Positions 35,059 through 43,920 of a DNA stretch of 64,000 nt are shown one piece after another. The position numbers were made by a program, and so were the translations under genes. The notes under the pieces were generated by a model. The model was not told the origin of the DNA and did no database searches. It worked only from the letters and a program-made list of their open reading frames with translations. Position 1 is the first letter of the stretch; each line of letters begins with the position of its first letter. Origin of the DNA: Chryseobacterium daeguense DSM 19388 (GTDB taxonomy: Bacteria > Bacteroidota > Bacteroidia > Flavobacteriales > Weeksellaceae); assembly GCF_000430825.1 (NCBI RefSeq), contig NZ_AUMT01000002.1, positions 186,001 through 250,000 on the forward strand, in the 5' to 3' direction.

Positions 35059-36399
35059 ATGAACAAAAATTTATTTTCCTTTATTTTCTTATGCTTTTTT
35101 ATTTTCATATTTGGAAAAAACACCCTCACGCCTACAACGATTTCCATGTATGAAGAAGTTGTCTTCTATGATATGTATGATGCCATTGTAAACGAGCCTT
35201 TACCACCCGGAGCAACACGTCTCAGTAACAGCACCTACACAAAAAAAATGACTGATGCACAACTGGATTCCTTTGGAAATCAGGTTACCATGAATGTTAC
35301 CATTGGAGCATTGTGTGACAATTACGATCGTTTAGCTCATGTTTTTCTTGCTTTTGCGCCAAAAGGAGCTGCTTCATACGATACAAATACAGTAAAAAAG
35401 CTGGAGATCGGGAGGTTTATAACTCCATTTATGAATAAAAACATCTCACCTACAAGTGTACCTTATACATTTCAGGTTGATAACTTAGGCGCGATTTTCA
35501 AAGATCCGAATCTGAGAAGCCAATATGATTTCTGGATCGAATTTACTGTGTTCGGAGTTCCGTATGCAGCCCAGACGCAGGTTTCAGGATGTTCAGGAAG
35601 AAAAGATGTTTTTAAAGGGACATTAACTTTTACAACAGATAATGACTCATCAGTTCCACCTGTTAATAATTTTCTTGTAACAATGGCTGCTCTTAAGAGC
35701 TTTAATAATTATAACGCTACTGATGTGCCGGGAACCACGGTAAGGCTGCTTAATTTTACATTAACAAATACGGTTAACAATGCAAGTTTCTATTTAATAA
35801 CTTCCAATCACGGCGCCAATTCCGGAGGTGAAGAATATGTGAGAAGACAGCACTATGTATATCTGGATGATGCACAGGTTTTTACATACAAGCCAGGAGG
35901 GATTTCTTGTGAACCCTTCCGCCAGTACAATACTCAGGGAAATGGAATTTATGGAAGTTCTCCAAAACCATTGACATGGTGGACATCATGGAATAACTGG
36001 TGCCCCGGAAACTCAGTCCCAATAAGGAAAATAAGTGTAGGAACTTTAAATCCTGGTGTGCATACTTTTAAAATTACCGTTCCCGATGCACAGTTTGTAG
36101 GCCAGCAGGGCGATTTTCCTTTGTCTGTCTACCTTCAGGGAGAAGCGGCAAATATTTTGGGAACACAGGAAATGACGGTTACAGATGTAAAAATTTATCC
36201 CAATCCGGCTTCAAACTTTCTTAAGGTTTCAGCTACGAAAAAAATCAGAGAAAGCGAGATGTACACCGTTGATGGAAGGCTGGTGAAAACTTTTAAAGGC
36301 GGAGAAACAGATATAAGTGAACTTTTACCGGGGAATTATATTCTAAAGGTAACCTTTGAAGACGGTACTTCTTTCAAGCATAAAATAATTAAGAAATAG
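35059..36399 (+). CDS. PNGase F-like N-glycan amidase with a type IX secretion sorting domain
   Basis: The 446-residue protein has a signal peptide (NLFSFIFLCFFIFIFG) and two domains like the N- and C-terminal halves of PNGase F. Residues of the PNGase F active site appear in order: Asp90 in CDNYDRLAHVF, Glu161 in YDFWIEFTVFG and Glu259 in GGEEYVRRQHYVY; LEIGRFITPF and WNNWCPGNSVPIR are further matches to the Elizabethkingia enzyme. PNGase F cuts N-linked glycans from asparagine. Residues from about 370 (VTDVKIYPNPASNFLKVS) to the end (DGTSFKHKIIKK) are a C-terminal type A sorting domain, which sends the protein through the type IX system. Its own terminator follows. Confidence 0.88.
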   Translation: MNKNLFSFIFLCFFIFIFGKNTLTPTTISMYEEVVFYDMYDAIVNEPLPPGATRLSNSTYTKKMTDAQLDSFGNQVTMNVTIGALCDNYDRLAHVFLAFAPKGAASYDTNTVKKLEIGRFITPFMNKNISPTSVPYTFQVDNLGAIFKDPNLRSQYDFWIEFTVFGVPYAAQTQVSGCSGRKDVFKGTLTFTTDNDSSVPPVNNFLVTMAALKSFNNYNATDVPGTTVRLLNFTLTNTVNNASFYLITSNHGANSGGEEYVRRQHYVYLDDAQVFTYKPGGISCEPFRQYNTQGNGIYGSSPKPLTWWTSWNNWCPGNSVPIRKISVGTLNPGVHTFKITVPDAQFVGQQGDFPLSVYLQGEAANILGTQEMTVTDVKIYPNPASNFLKVSATKKIRESEMYTVDGRLVKTFKGGETDISELLPGNYILKVTFEDGTSFKHKIIKK

Positions 36400-36420
36400 A
36401 TTAAATTTTTTAATAAAATG

Positions 36421-36446
36421 AGCACTAATTTGTAGTGCTTTTTTTG
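36421..36446 (+). terminator. Terminator of the PNGase F-like gene
   Basis: A perfect seven-base stem AGCACTA/TAGTGCT (36421-36427, 36433-36439) is followed by seven T. Confidence 0.8.
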
Positions 36447-36493
36447 TGGCATTATTTTTCCATTCATTTTTTAAACCATTTAATCATATTATT

Positions 36494-37711
36494 ATGAAAT
36501 TCAATCGATTTTATATTCCGGCTCTCAGTTTATTCCTGATTTTATCGTCCTGTAAAAAAAATACGGCTCATGCTCAGCAGGCCGGAAATGATGGAAGTGT
36601 GGAGACAAAAGAACCGAATTCCAATTATAAACCTGCCTTCGCTGGCCAAACCAGAATAAAAGCAGTAAAAACGACAACACCTTATAAAGTTGAGATTTTA
36701 AGCAAGGATCTTGGAAAGCCTTGGGGAATTATCAATTTACCGGACGGAAGATTTTTAATCACAGATAAGAAAGGACACATGAATGTAGTTTCTATGGACG
36801 GTAAACAGATCACTAAAATTGAAGGTTTCCCAAAAGTAGATTCAAAAGGGCAAGGCGGAATGCTGGATGTAGCCCTTGATCCTGATTTCAAAACCAATAA
36901 TATTATTTATTTCAGCTTTTCGGAGCCTTATGAGAAAGGGAATCATACTGCTGTGGCAAAAGGAACGCTTACTCAGGATTTAAAAAATATTTCTAATGTA
37001 AAAGTGATCTTTAGGGCAACACCTACTTACGACGGCGACAAACACTACGGAAGCAGGCTGGAGTTTGATAAAGACGGAAATTTATTCGTAAGCACGGGTG
37101 AAAGATCTGATAAACAGACAAGAGTTTATGCTCAGCGAACGGATAATTATTTAGGTAAAATTTTAAAGATCACGAAGGATGGTAAGCCGGCTCCGGGCAA
37201 TCCTTTCATTGGAAAAGCAGGTTTTAAACCTGAAATTTATGCTTATGGCATCAGAAATCCACAAGGAATGGCGATTGATCCCAACGGAACACTTTGGGAT
37301 GTTGAAATGGGACCGAGAGGTGGTGATGAAATTAATTTGATTCAAGCCGGGAAAAACTACGGTTGGGGAGATGTCACCTACGGAATTGAATATTCGGGAG
37401 AGAAGATTAATAACGGAACCACCCAAAAGGCAGGTACGGAACAACCGGTTTATTATTGGGATCCTGTAATTTCGCCGAGTGGAGTTACCTTCTACACCGG
37501 AAATATTGATGAGTGGAAAGGAAATTTAATGATCGGATGTCTGAGTGGTGAACACATCAACAGGATCGTTATGAAAGATAATAAAGTAGTGGGTGAAGAA
37601 CGTTTACTCACCGACGAAAAAGAAAGATTCCGTGATGTGCTGAACGGAAGCGACGGAAATCTTTATGCCGTTACAGACAGCGGCAGACTATATAAAATCT
37701 CGAAAAAGTAG
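36494..37711 (+). CDS. PQQ-dependent sugar dehydrogenase-like lipoprotein
   Basis: The start at 36494 gives MKFNRFYIPALSLFLILSSC, a lipoprotein signal with Cys20; an earlier ATG at 36446 lies in the preceding terminator's T run. The 405-residue protein has LGKPWGIINLPDGRFLITDK, GGMLDVALDPDFKTNNIIYF, YGSRLEFDKDGNLFVSTGER and ILKITKDGKPAPGNPF, then YAYGIRNPQGMAIDP, WDVEMGPRGGDEIN, GKNYGWGDVTYG and VISPSGVTFYTG. These are the blades of the glucose/sorbosone dehydrogenase family, which usually binds PQQ and oxidises aldose sugars. It is anchored to the outer membrane or periplasmic side. PQQ synthesis genes are not visible here. A strong bidirectional terminator follows. Confidence 0.9.
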   Translation: MKFNRFYIPALSLFLILSSCKKNTAHAQQAGNDGSVETKEPNSNYKPAFAGQTRIKAVKTTTPYKVEILSKDLGKPWGIINLPDGRFLITDKKGHMNVVSMDGKQITKIEGFPKVDSKGQGGMLDVALDPDFKTNNIIYFSFSEPYEKGNHTAVAKGTLTQDLKNISNVKVIFRATPTYDGDKHYGSRLEFDKDGNLFVSTGERSDKQTRVYAQRTDNYLGKILKITKDGKPAPGNPFIGKAGFKPEIYAYGIRNPQGMAIDPNGTLWDVEMGPRGGDEINLIQAGKNYGWGDVTYGIEYSGEKINNGTTQKAGTEQPVYYWDPVISPSGVTFYTGNIDEWKGNLMIGCLSGEHINRIVMKDNKVVGEERLLTDEKERFRDVLNGSDGNLYAVTDSGRLYKISKK

Positions 37712-37726
37712 TCTTTTGTATATTAA

Positions 37727-37761
37727 GAATCGGGCTCAAAACGAAGTTTTGAGCCCGATTC
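37727..37761. terminator. Strong bidirectional terminator
   Basis: A perfect 16-base stem (37727-37742 with 37746-37761) with a three-base loop lies between the convergent sugar dehydrogenase and tryptophanase genes. Confidence 0.88.
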
Positions 37762-37769
37762 GCTTTTAT

Positions 37770-39146
37770 TTAAGCTTCTTCCAGCTGAACCGTGAAGTGT
37801 CTCAACAAATCCGGCTCCCATGTGATCTTGTAGCCTTTTGCAATTTCGTCACGTCTTTCATAAACGTTTTTGATCGCTGCTGCAATATAATCCATGTGGT
37901 TGTTGGTATATGTTCTTCTAGGAATCGCAAGACGTACCAATTCCAACTTAGGATAGCGGTTTTGTCTTGTTTCAGGGTCTCTGTCGGCCAATAAAGTTCC
38001 GATTTCCACTGTTCTGATTCCTGCTTCTTTATAAATTTCAAGTCCCAGAGTCTGCGCCGGATATTCTTCACGGGAAACTTTTGGTAAAAAATTTAATGAA
38101 TCAATGAAAACAGCATGTCCGCCGATTGGCTTCTGAACAGGGATTCCGTATTCAATTAATTTATTTCCAAGATATTCAACCTGAGAAATTCTGCTTTCAA
38201 GGTAAGCAAATTCAGTAGCTTCATCCAGACCAACAGCCAAAGCAGCCATGTCTCTTCCCGCCATACCTCCATAAGTAATGAAACCTTCGTAAATAATGGT
38301 GAAATTAGATGCTTTTCTGAACACTTCTTCGTTATTCAAAGCAATAAAACCACCGATGTTTACAAGACCGTCTTTTTTAGAGCTCATCGTCATCCCGTCT
38401 CCATAAGAAAAAATTTCTTTACAGATTTCTTTAATCGTTCTGTTTTCCTGTCCTGCTTCTCTTTTCTTGATGAAATAAGCATTTTCAGCAAATCTTGCAG
38501 AATCGAAAAATACTGGAACTCCGTATTTATCAGAAAGAGCCTTAACTGCTTTCATGTTTTCTAAAGAAACAGGCTGCCCTCCCGATGAATTACAAGTAAT
38601 TGTAATTAAACAGAAAGGAATATTTTCTTTCGGATGACTTTTATAAACTTCTTCTAATTTTTCAAGGTTGATATTCCCTTTGAAAGGGTGAAGATCATTG
38701 ATGTCAAAAGCTTCATCTATGGTACAGTCGATCGCGTGTGCTTTTCTGAACTCGATATGACCTTTTGTGGTGTCAAAATGAGAATTTCCGGGAACAACAT
38801 CGCCTTCTTTCACTAAAACTGAAAATAAAACATTTTCAGCGGCTCTTCCCTGGTGTGTTGGTAACAGATATTTGAAACCAGTAATCTTTTGTACGGTCTG
38901 ATGCAGCTGCTCAAATGAACGGGATCCGGCATAGCTTTCGTCTCCCATCATCAGGGCTCCCCATTGTCTGTCGGACATTGCACCTGTTCCGGAGTCTGTT
39001 AAAAGATCAATAAAAACCTGTGAAGATTTTAGATTAAATAAATTATAGTTTGCTTCTTTAAGCCATTGTTCTCTTTCTTCTCTTGTCGACTGACGGATCT
39101 CCTCAATCATTTTAATTCGGAAAGGTTCCGCGTAAGGTAAATTCAT
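37770..39146 (-). CDS. tnaA: Tryptophanase (tryptophan indole-lyase)
   Basis: The 458-residue PLP enzyme has YAEPFRIKMIEEIRQSTREE, LLTDSGTGAMSDRQWGALMMGDESYAG, LPTHQGRAAEN, and the PLP-binding lysine in YGDGMTMSSKKDGLVNIGGF. Tyrosine phenol-lyase is the close alternative. Two family-defining positions favour tryptophanase: VEIGTLL, where tyrosine phenol-lyase has an Arg (its residue 381), and the C-terminal LLRHFTVQLEEA, whose His matches E. coli His463 and replaces the lyase Phe448. It would release indole, pyruvate and ammonia. No tnaC-like leader or permease gene is next to it. The 227 bases upstream hold no consensus promoter that I can see. Confidence 0.88.
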   Translation of the reverse strand: MNLPYAEPFRIKMIEEIRQSTREEREQWLKEANYNLFNLKSSQVFIDLLTDSGTGAMSDRQWGALMMGDESYAGSRSFEQLHQTVQKITGFKYLLPTHQGRAAENVLFSVLVKEGDVVPGNSHFDTTKGHIEFRKAHAIDCTIDEAFDINDLHPFKGNINLEKLEEVYKSHPKENIPFCLITITCNSSGGQPVSLENMKAVKALSDKYGVPVFFDSARFAENAYFIKKREAGQENRTIKEICKEIFSYGDGMTMSSKKDGLVNIGGFIALNNEEVFRKASNFTIIYEGFITYGGMAGRDMAALAVGLDEATEFAYLESRISQVEYLGNKLIEYGIPVQKPIGGHAVFIDSLNFLPKVSREEYPAQTLGLEIYKEAGIRTVEIGTLLADRDPETRQNRYPKLELVRLAIPRRTYTNNHMDYIAAAIKNVYERRDEIAKGYKITWEPDLLRHFTVQLEEA

Positions 39147-39373
39147 GATATTTTTTTTAGATTGTTGTAAAGAAAATTTTTATTTGAATAAATTCAAATT
39201 CATCATATTTAATTATTTAAAATTTAAGCATTTAAAACATTTAAACATTAAATAATTTAAAGGATTGATTTAATGTATGGCAAGAATTTATTTTTAACCA
39301 TAAAAGTTGTAAAGACATAATCTATTTTACTGTCTTTTGTCTCTTTGGGTAAATAAAGCCATGAACAGCAGAA

Positions 39374-39991
39374 TTATTCAGGTGCCTTAAATATATTTTC
39401 ATCTGAATGGAAGCCTGCTACACCGCCGCTCACCGCAAATTTCATTGCAGAAGCCGCCGTCATTCCTACTACAGGTTTGATGTTTTTTTCTTCAGTAACA
39501 ATTACCCAGCCCGAAATTGCATAAGAGTGTGGAAGATAAACCGCAACATAATTATGCTTTTCCACATCGGCCATTTCTTTTTGAGTTAAAAAACCGATTC
39601 TCCAGATTTCCGGATTTTCATTTGTTTTTACCCAGACAGGATCGTTGAATTTTTTTTTATCGCCCACAAATGAAGACATTACGTCTTTAGTTGGGGTGTA
39701 AATATGTTTTACGCCCGGAGTTTTTTCCAGCAAGCGGTCCATGGAATCGAAGAAGAATTTTCCGACAACGAATTTATTTCCTAAAAATCCTAAAAGTGCC
39801 GTAATTAAGATGGTTGAAATAAACACAAGCCCCGGAATTTCCTTTGCTACAGACGGGATGATATTATCAATAGACGTAATGATATAATAAATCACAAAAA
39901 GCGTAAGCCCGATAGGACCAATAATGACCAACCCTTGAAAAAAGTTTTTAAGGAAGAAATTGGCAATATTTTCGAAGGTCAGTTTTTTCAC
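39374..39991 (-). CDS. DUF502 family membrane protein
   Basis: The 205-residue protein begins with a short polar segment, then two membrane helices (FFQGLVIIGPIGLTLFVIYYII and LVFISTILITALLGFLGN), followed by the DUF502 blocks KFFFDSMDRLLEKTPGVKHIYT, KDVMSSFVGDKKKF, NYVAVYLPHSYAISGWVIVT and MTAASAMKFAVSGGV. The family is common in bacteria and its function is unknown. The loop between the helices should face the periplasm and the long C-terminal part the cytoplasm. It follows miaE after 27 bases on the same strand and may be co-transcribed with it. Confidence 0.93.
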   Translation of the reverse strand: MKKLTFENIANFFLKNFFQGLVIIGPIGLTLFVIYYIITSIDNIIPSVAKEIPGLVFISTILITALLGFLGNKFVVGKFFFDSMDRLLEKTPGVKHIYTPTKDVMSSFVGDKKKFNDPVWVKTNENPEIWRIGFLTQKEMADVEKHNYVAVYLPHSYAISGWVIVTEEKNIKPVVGMTAASAMKFAVSGGVAGFHSDENIFKAPE

Positions 39992-40018
39992 TGTTTTTAT
40001 TCTGTTTTTTTAAAAAAA

Positions 40019-40600
40019 TTATCCATGGATAGATTGTCCTTTTCCATAAGACTGGATGATTTTTGCTTCATATTCCAGCCATTCTTCCCAACGCGCATTT
40101 ACCTTTTCCGGATCTCCCAGCTGTCTTGCAAAACCAATGAACGTTGTATAATGATTAGCCTCAGAAATCATAAGCTCTTTGTAAAAAGTCTTAAGCTCTT
40201 CATCCTGAATGTTTTCTGTTAATACTTTAAATCTTTCGCAGCTTCTGGCTTCTATCATGGCGGCAAAAAGCATTTTATCCACGATGAGGTCGTCCCTGTT
40301 GCCTCCTTTCTGGATGAAATTCACCAGTTCATTTACGTAGTCATCTTTTCTGGTGCGACCGAAAGTGTATCCTCTTTTTTTGATGATCTCATGAACCTGG
40401 CGGAAATGCTCCAGCTCTTCCTGCGCAATGGCAAGAAGTTCCGTCACGATTTCCGGATATTCCGGAAGCATGGTAATAAGGCCGATGGCATTAGTTGCAG
40501 CTTTCTGCTCACACCAGGCGTGGTCCGTTAAAATTTCTTCAATGTTTCCTTCCGCAATATTTGCCCACCTTGGATCGGTAGGAAGTTTCAACTTAAACAT
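40019..40600 (-). CDS. miaE: tRNA-(ms2io6A)-hydroxylase
   Basis: The 193-residue protein is a ferritin-like di-iron enzyme: LTDHAWCEQKAATNAIGL, AIAQEELEHFRQVHEII with the first ExxH ligand pair, ARSCERFKVL, and LMISEANHYTTFIGFA with the second. This matches MiaE, which hydroxylates the isopentenyl group on 2-methylthio-N6-isopentenyladenosine at position 37 of tRNAs reading U-starting codons. The preceding modification, methylthiolation by MiaB, is encoded at the far end of this window. It starts MFKLKLPTDPRWANIAEGN and is followed at 27 bases by a DUF502 gene. Confidence 0.92.
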   Translation of the reverse strand: MFKLKLPTDPRWANIAEGNIEEILTDHAWCEQKAATNAIGLITMLPEYPEIVTELLAIAQEELEHFRQVHEIIKKRGYTFGRTRKDDYVNELVNFIQKGGNRDDLIVDKMLFAAMIEARSCERFKVLTENIQDEELKTFYKELMISEANHYTTFIGFARQLGDPEKVNARWEEWLEYEAKIIQSYGKGQSIHG

Positions 40601-40750
40601 AGTTTAAAATTTTTGTAAAATTAATTAATTTGTGATAAGTAAGAAAGTTTTATTTGTCATTAAAAAATAATCTCTTATTTCGTGTTTTTGATGAAATTCT
40701 TCAATGGTATTTATTTTGATAGTATTAAAGCAACATTAAAAATATTAACA

Positions 40751-40981
40751 ATGAAAACAATTACAACAAATACATTTACCAGAATTTTTGCTTTTGTATT
40801 AACATTATTTAGCGGCATCCTTTTATATGCTCAGGATGATTCAAATACTGTAGTTAATGAAACTAAAACTACGACAACCACAGAATGGTATGCAGATCCC
40901 ATGTACCTTATCGGCGGCGGTATCTTATTGGTGATACTTATCGCACTTTTGGTAAGAGGCGGCAGAAGAACAGACGATTAA
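40751..40981 (+). CDS. Small secreted/membrane protein with signal peptide and C-terminal helix
   Basis: The ATG at 40751 gives 76 residues; an ATG at 40682 would add 23 residues before an otherwise good signal peptide (FTRIFAFVLTLFSGILLYAQ). A Thr-rich linker (VVNETKTTTTTEWYADP) leads to one membrane helix (YLIGGGILLVILIALLV) and RGGRRTDD. The topology is periplasmic N-terminus and short cytoplasmic tail. The function is unknown. The stop shares TTAA with the stop of the convergent acyltransferase gene, so the two coding regions overlap by four bases. Confidence 0.7.
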   Translation: MKTITTNTFTRIFAFVLTLFSGILLYAQDDSNTVVNETKTTTTTEWYADPMYLIGGGILLVILIALLVRGGRRTDD

Positions 40982-42075
40982 TTGGTTTTCGCGGCGGTTT
41001 TTGTTCTCAAAAACTCAAGGATTTTCCAGCCGGCTTCATCTACCTTTTTCAGTAATGATGAGATGATGAAGGCCAAAACGACATTAATGCAATAGATTAA
41101 AATCATTAAAACCCACCATGGCATATTTTCTTTTAAAGGAACTACGATAAAATATACCAAAGAAGAGCTTATACCCTGAGCGAAATAGAAAAAAATCGCA
41201 TTTTTACCTATGTAGGTAACAAAATTTTCTTTTGTAATTTTTAGTCTGTTGTAAAAAACAAACAAAGTAACCAGAGAAAACAGAGACCAGATGATGTAAT
41301 GAATCTTCGGCGGAAATTTATTTTTATTGATTTTAAAGAAAATCTCGTTTCCGTAATAGGTGAAAAGCCAGAATAAAGCCGCTGCGACCACGCCATACAG
41401 AACAGGAATCATTTTAAAAGGGATTTTTTTGCCCTTCATCCTATTTGCCATTAAAAATATAGCCATATAAAAAGCTACGTACCCAACATGTCCTGTTGGG
41501 TATATTTGTGGAAAGATGTTGAATATCAGGGTTAAAGCAATGCAGATTCCTATAAACCAATTGATATGTTTCGGAAAGAATCTTAAAATCAAAACTCCAA
41601 ATACCGTCAATATAAAATATACTTTCAGATACCAGAAACTTCCCATTACTACAGGAAATGTGTCTGCATTGGTATACTGATGAAGGTACCAGTTGCCCAG
41701 ATTTTCCCATTGCGGAACAGTTGAAATGCTTGTAGCTGCATATTTTGACCCGAATGTTGAATAAAAACGCTGCAGCCATTCGAGACTGAAAAAGCTTAGC
41801 CCAAAAACTTTGAAAAAGTAATCAAGAAAAAACAAAAACGTTACAAAAATCATATAGGTGATCTGTAATTTCAACAGCCTGTAGAATGTTTTCTCAATAT
41901 TAGAACCTGAGGTGATTCCACTTAACGCATAAAACAATGCCACGTCAAAGACCAGAGAGAATACCCGGACTTCTGCCGGAATATAAAACTGACCCGACCA
42001 GAAAGCAGTATGGATAAAAATAATGGATAGCGTGGCCATCCCTTTTGCAAAATCTATGTAGAGGTCTCTGTTCAT
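40978..42075 (-). CDS. Acyltransferase family 3 membrane protein
   Basis: The 365-residue protein has about ten membrane helices. It begins MNRDLYIDFAKGMATLSIIFIHT, where the DxxKGMA...H block matches the acyltransferase-3 family start with the conserved His. FSLVFDVALFYALSGI follows. Other segments include VVMGSFWYLKVYFILTVFGV, HVGYVAFYMAIFLM and IGKNAIFFYFAQGISSSLVY. Members add acetyl or other acyl groups to surface sugars or lipids. The acceptor is unknown and no polysaccharide cluster is adjacent. Confidence 0.85.
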   Translation of the reverse strand: MNRDLYIDFAKGMATLSIIFIHTAFWSGQFYIPAEVRVFSLVFDVALFYALSGITSGSNIEKTFYRLLKLQITYMIFVTFLFFLDYFFKVFGLSFFSLEWLQRFYSTFGSKYAATSISTVPQWENLGNWYLHQYTNADTFPVVMGSFWYLKVYFILTVFGVLILRFFPKHINWFIGICIALTLIFNIFPQIYPTGHVGYVAFYMAIFLMANRMKGKKIPFKMIPVLYGVVAAALFWLFTYYGNEIFFKINKNKFPPKIHYIIWSLFSLVTLFVFYNRLKITKENFVTYIGKNAIFFYFAQGISSSLVYFIVVPLKENMPWWVLMILIYCINVVLAFIISSLLKKVDEAGWKILEFLRTKTAAKTN

Positions 42076-42199
42076 GAATTATCAATATCTTTCAAAAGTA
42101 AGAAATTATGTGATAAAATTGGATGGAAGTTAGAACATGGATGATGGAAGTAAATATCCCTAGAATATTGATGCTGTTTTCGAAGCTCCCTTTACAGCT

Positions 42200-42227
42200 A
42201 AAAAAAGAGGCAAGACACGCTTACCTC
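42200..42227 (-). terminator. Terminator of the zinc metallopeptidase gene
   Basis: On the minus strand an eight-base stem (42227-42220 with 42214-42207, one G-U pair) with a five-base loop is followed by a T run. It lies 28 bases after the stop. Confidence 0.72.
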
Positions 42228-42254
42228 CTTTCTTGAATATGCTAAAAATGAATG

Positions 42255-43139
42255 TTACTTAAGATTTTTAAACTCATCGGCAGAAATTTCTCCACTTTGA
42301 ATTTTTGTTAATTCGTCAATATACTGGCTCATATAAGCGTCAATTTCAGGATATTTAGAGTTTTTACCTGCTTTATAGGTTCCGTTAAGAACACCTTGAT
42401 AATAATAGAAAAAGTTATAATCAAAATCTGCAGCAGAAAGGCTGTACTGGCCAAGAAGGAATCCCAGACGGACTGCAGATCTTCTCTGTGGAGGAGTTCC
42501 GTGATGTCCCGGGCTGTTTGTCTGGTAATCTCCGATGCTTTGTGCAAACTCATAAGCCGCGGCAATCTGTGCAAAGGTTGTCTGATTGTAACCGTTCGGT
42601 CTTCTCAGGTAATACCCGGCAAAACCATCTGCTTCCAGTTCGTTTGGCCTCGCTGTAGATTCGCTTACGGAAGGCAGCCCGAAAATATATTGCAGCTGAT
42701 GTCCATATTCGTGTGCAAGGATCATTGCATTTACAATATCCCCGCCTTTACTTTTTGCATCATAATAAATGGCGTAGCCGTAATAGATTTTTCCGGTAGA
42801 GTAAGAGATTGCGTTGTAAGTGGAGTTCGGGTTGGAAGGATCGTTTACAAATCTTAGGGTCGGATTACTTCTTCCCCACAGGCTTGCAATTTTAGTCATT
42901 TGAGAGTTCATAAAATTGGTGTCCGTGGAATTTTGCAGAGAAGTTGTTAACACAGCAGAGGAGCTCCAGTATTGATCTACATAATAGCAGACTTTTTCAA
43001 GGGCGTTCGGCTGGTCTATTTTTGCGTTCTGTGTTTGTGGTTCCGGGGCTGCCGGATTTTCCATAGTGTCATCGTTACATGCTGATAATGTGAGTACAGC
43101 AATTGCTCCCGCCAGTAGGGGAAATTTAAAGTTTCTCAT
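42255..43139 (-). CDS. Putative neutral zinc metallopeptidase lipoprotein
   Basis: The 294-residue protein has a lipoprotein signal (FPLLAGAIAVLTLSAC, Cys21). The central region has NAMILAHEYGHQLQYIFGLP, containing the zinc-binding HExxH, and ELEADGFAGYYLRRPNG with the third ligand Glu. These match the YpfJ-like putative neutral zinc metallopeptidases. A block of about 40 Pro/Glu/Gln-rich residues follows the Cys (AAPEPQTQNAKIDQP). It would act in the periplasm or on the cell surface. The substrate is unknown. Its own terminator follows. Confidence 0.87.
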   Translation of the reverse strand: MRNFKFPLLAGAIAVLTLSACNDDTMENPAAPEPQTQNAKIDQPNALEKVCYYVDQYWSSSAVLTTSLQNSTDTNFMNSQMTKIASLWGRSNPTLRFVNDPSNPNSTYNAISYSTGKIYYGYAIYYDAKSKGGDIVNAMILAHEYGHQLQYIFGLPSVSESTARPNELEADGFAGYYLRRPNGYNQTTFAQIAAAYEFAQSIGDYQTNSPGHHGTPPQRRSAVRLGFLLGQYSLSAADFDYNFFYYYQGVLNGTYKAGKNSKYPEIDAYMSQYIDELTKIQSGEISADEFKNLK

Positions 43140-43259
43140 ATAAAATATTTTTTAGGTGAAAGCGAAGGTAGGAAAATATCTGAAAAATATTATCACTTAA
43201 CGGTGAGAAATTATTCAAAACATAGTTAAAATTTTAATATTGAAAAAAGATGGGTTTGA

Positions 43260-43293
43260 TTGTAAGTGTATTAGAAAATAATTCTTATATTTG
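43260..43293 (+). promoter_or_regulatory. Promoter of rplU-rpmA
   Basis: TTG (43260-43262), a 23-base spacer and TATATTTG (43286-43293) lie upstream of rplU, with the box 30 bases before the ATG. Confidence 0.6.
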
Positions 43294-43323
43294 CACCTCG
43301 AAATAACTAAAAATTTATAAACA

Positions 43324-43908
43324 ATGTTTGCAATTGTAGAAATAGCAGGGCTTCAATATAAAGTTGAGCAAGACCAGAAGTTGTTTGTAAACCGTTTAGC
43401 AGGAGACAAAGGAGGAAAAGTATCTTTTGATAAAGTTCTTCTTACTGTAAACGGTTCAATCACTGTAGGCGCCCCAGCTGTAAGCGGTATCACTGTGGAA
43501 GCAGAGATCCTAGACCACGTAAAAGCTGATAAAGTAATCGTTTTCAAAAAGAAAAGAAGAAAAGGTTACAAAGTAAAAAATGGTCACAGACAATCTTTGA
43601 CTCAAATTCAGATCACTGGAATTACAGGTTTTGAAGGAGCTCCGAAGAAAGCTGCAAAAAAAGAAACTGCAAAGGAAACTAAAGCAGAAGTTCTTGCTGA
43701 TAACGAAACGGTAAACTTTGGTGAAGATCACGAACTGAACTATCACTTAAAGAAAAACGGATTGTCTCAGACTAAAGAAAACAGAGAAGCTCTTGTTACT
43801 TTAGGAAAAGCAGTAAAAGTAGAATTAGAAAAGAATGTTCTTACTCATGCTGAAGTAGATGCAGCTATCGTAAAGAATATTGAGAATTTCAAAGCGTTAA
43901 ATAAATAA
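43324..43908 (+). CDS. rplU: 50S ribosomal protein L21 with C-terminal extension
   Basis: Residues 1-105 (MFAIVEIAGLQYKVEQDQKL, GSITVGAPAVSG, KADKVIVFKKKRRKGYKVKNGHRQ) are a standard bL21. A Lys/Ala-rich linker (APKKAAKKETAKETKAEV) then leads to a C-terminal domain of about 70 residues (NYHLKKNGLSQTKENREALV, LEKNVLTHAEVDAAIVKNIENFKALNK). The extension is usual in Bacteroidota L21. It lies 12 bases before rpmA, the standard rplU-rpmA operon. Confidence 0.97.
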   Translation: MFAIVEIAGLQYKVEQDQKLFVNRLAGDKGGKVSFDKVLLTVNGSITVGAPAVSGITVEAEILDHVKADKVIVFKKKRRKGYKVKNGHRQSLTQIQITGITGFEGAPKKAAKKETAKETKAEVLADNETVNFGEDHELNYHLKKNGLSQTKENREALVTLGKAVKVELEKNVLTHAEVDAAIVKNIENFKALNK

Positions 43909-43920
43909 TCCACTAATAAA

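Noticed and set aside
37770..39146. Tyrosine phenol-lyase in place of tryptophanase
   Set aside because: The DGMTMSSKKDGLVNIGGF block looks like tyrosine phenol-lyase, but the Ile in VEIG and the His in RHFTVQL match tryptophanase at two residues that separate the enzymes.
39147..39373. A tnaC-like leader peptide before tryptophanase
   Set aside because: No short ORF with Trp and a Pro near the end is visible on the minus strand in the 227 bases upstream.
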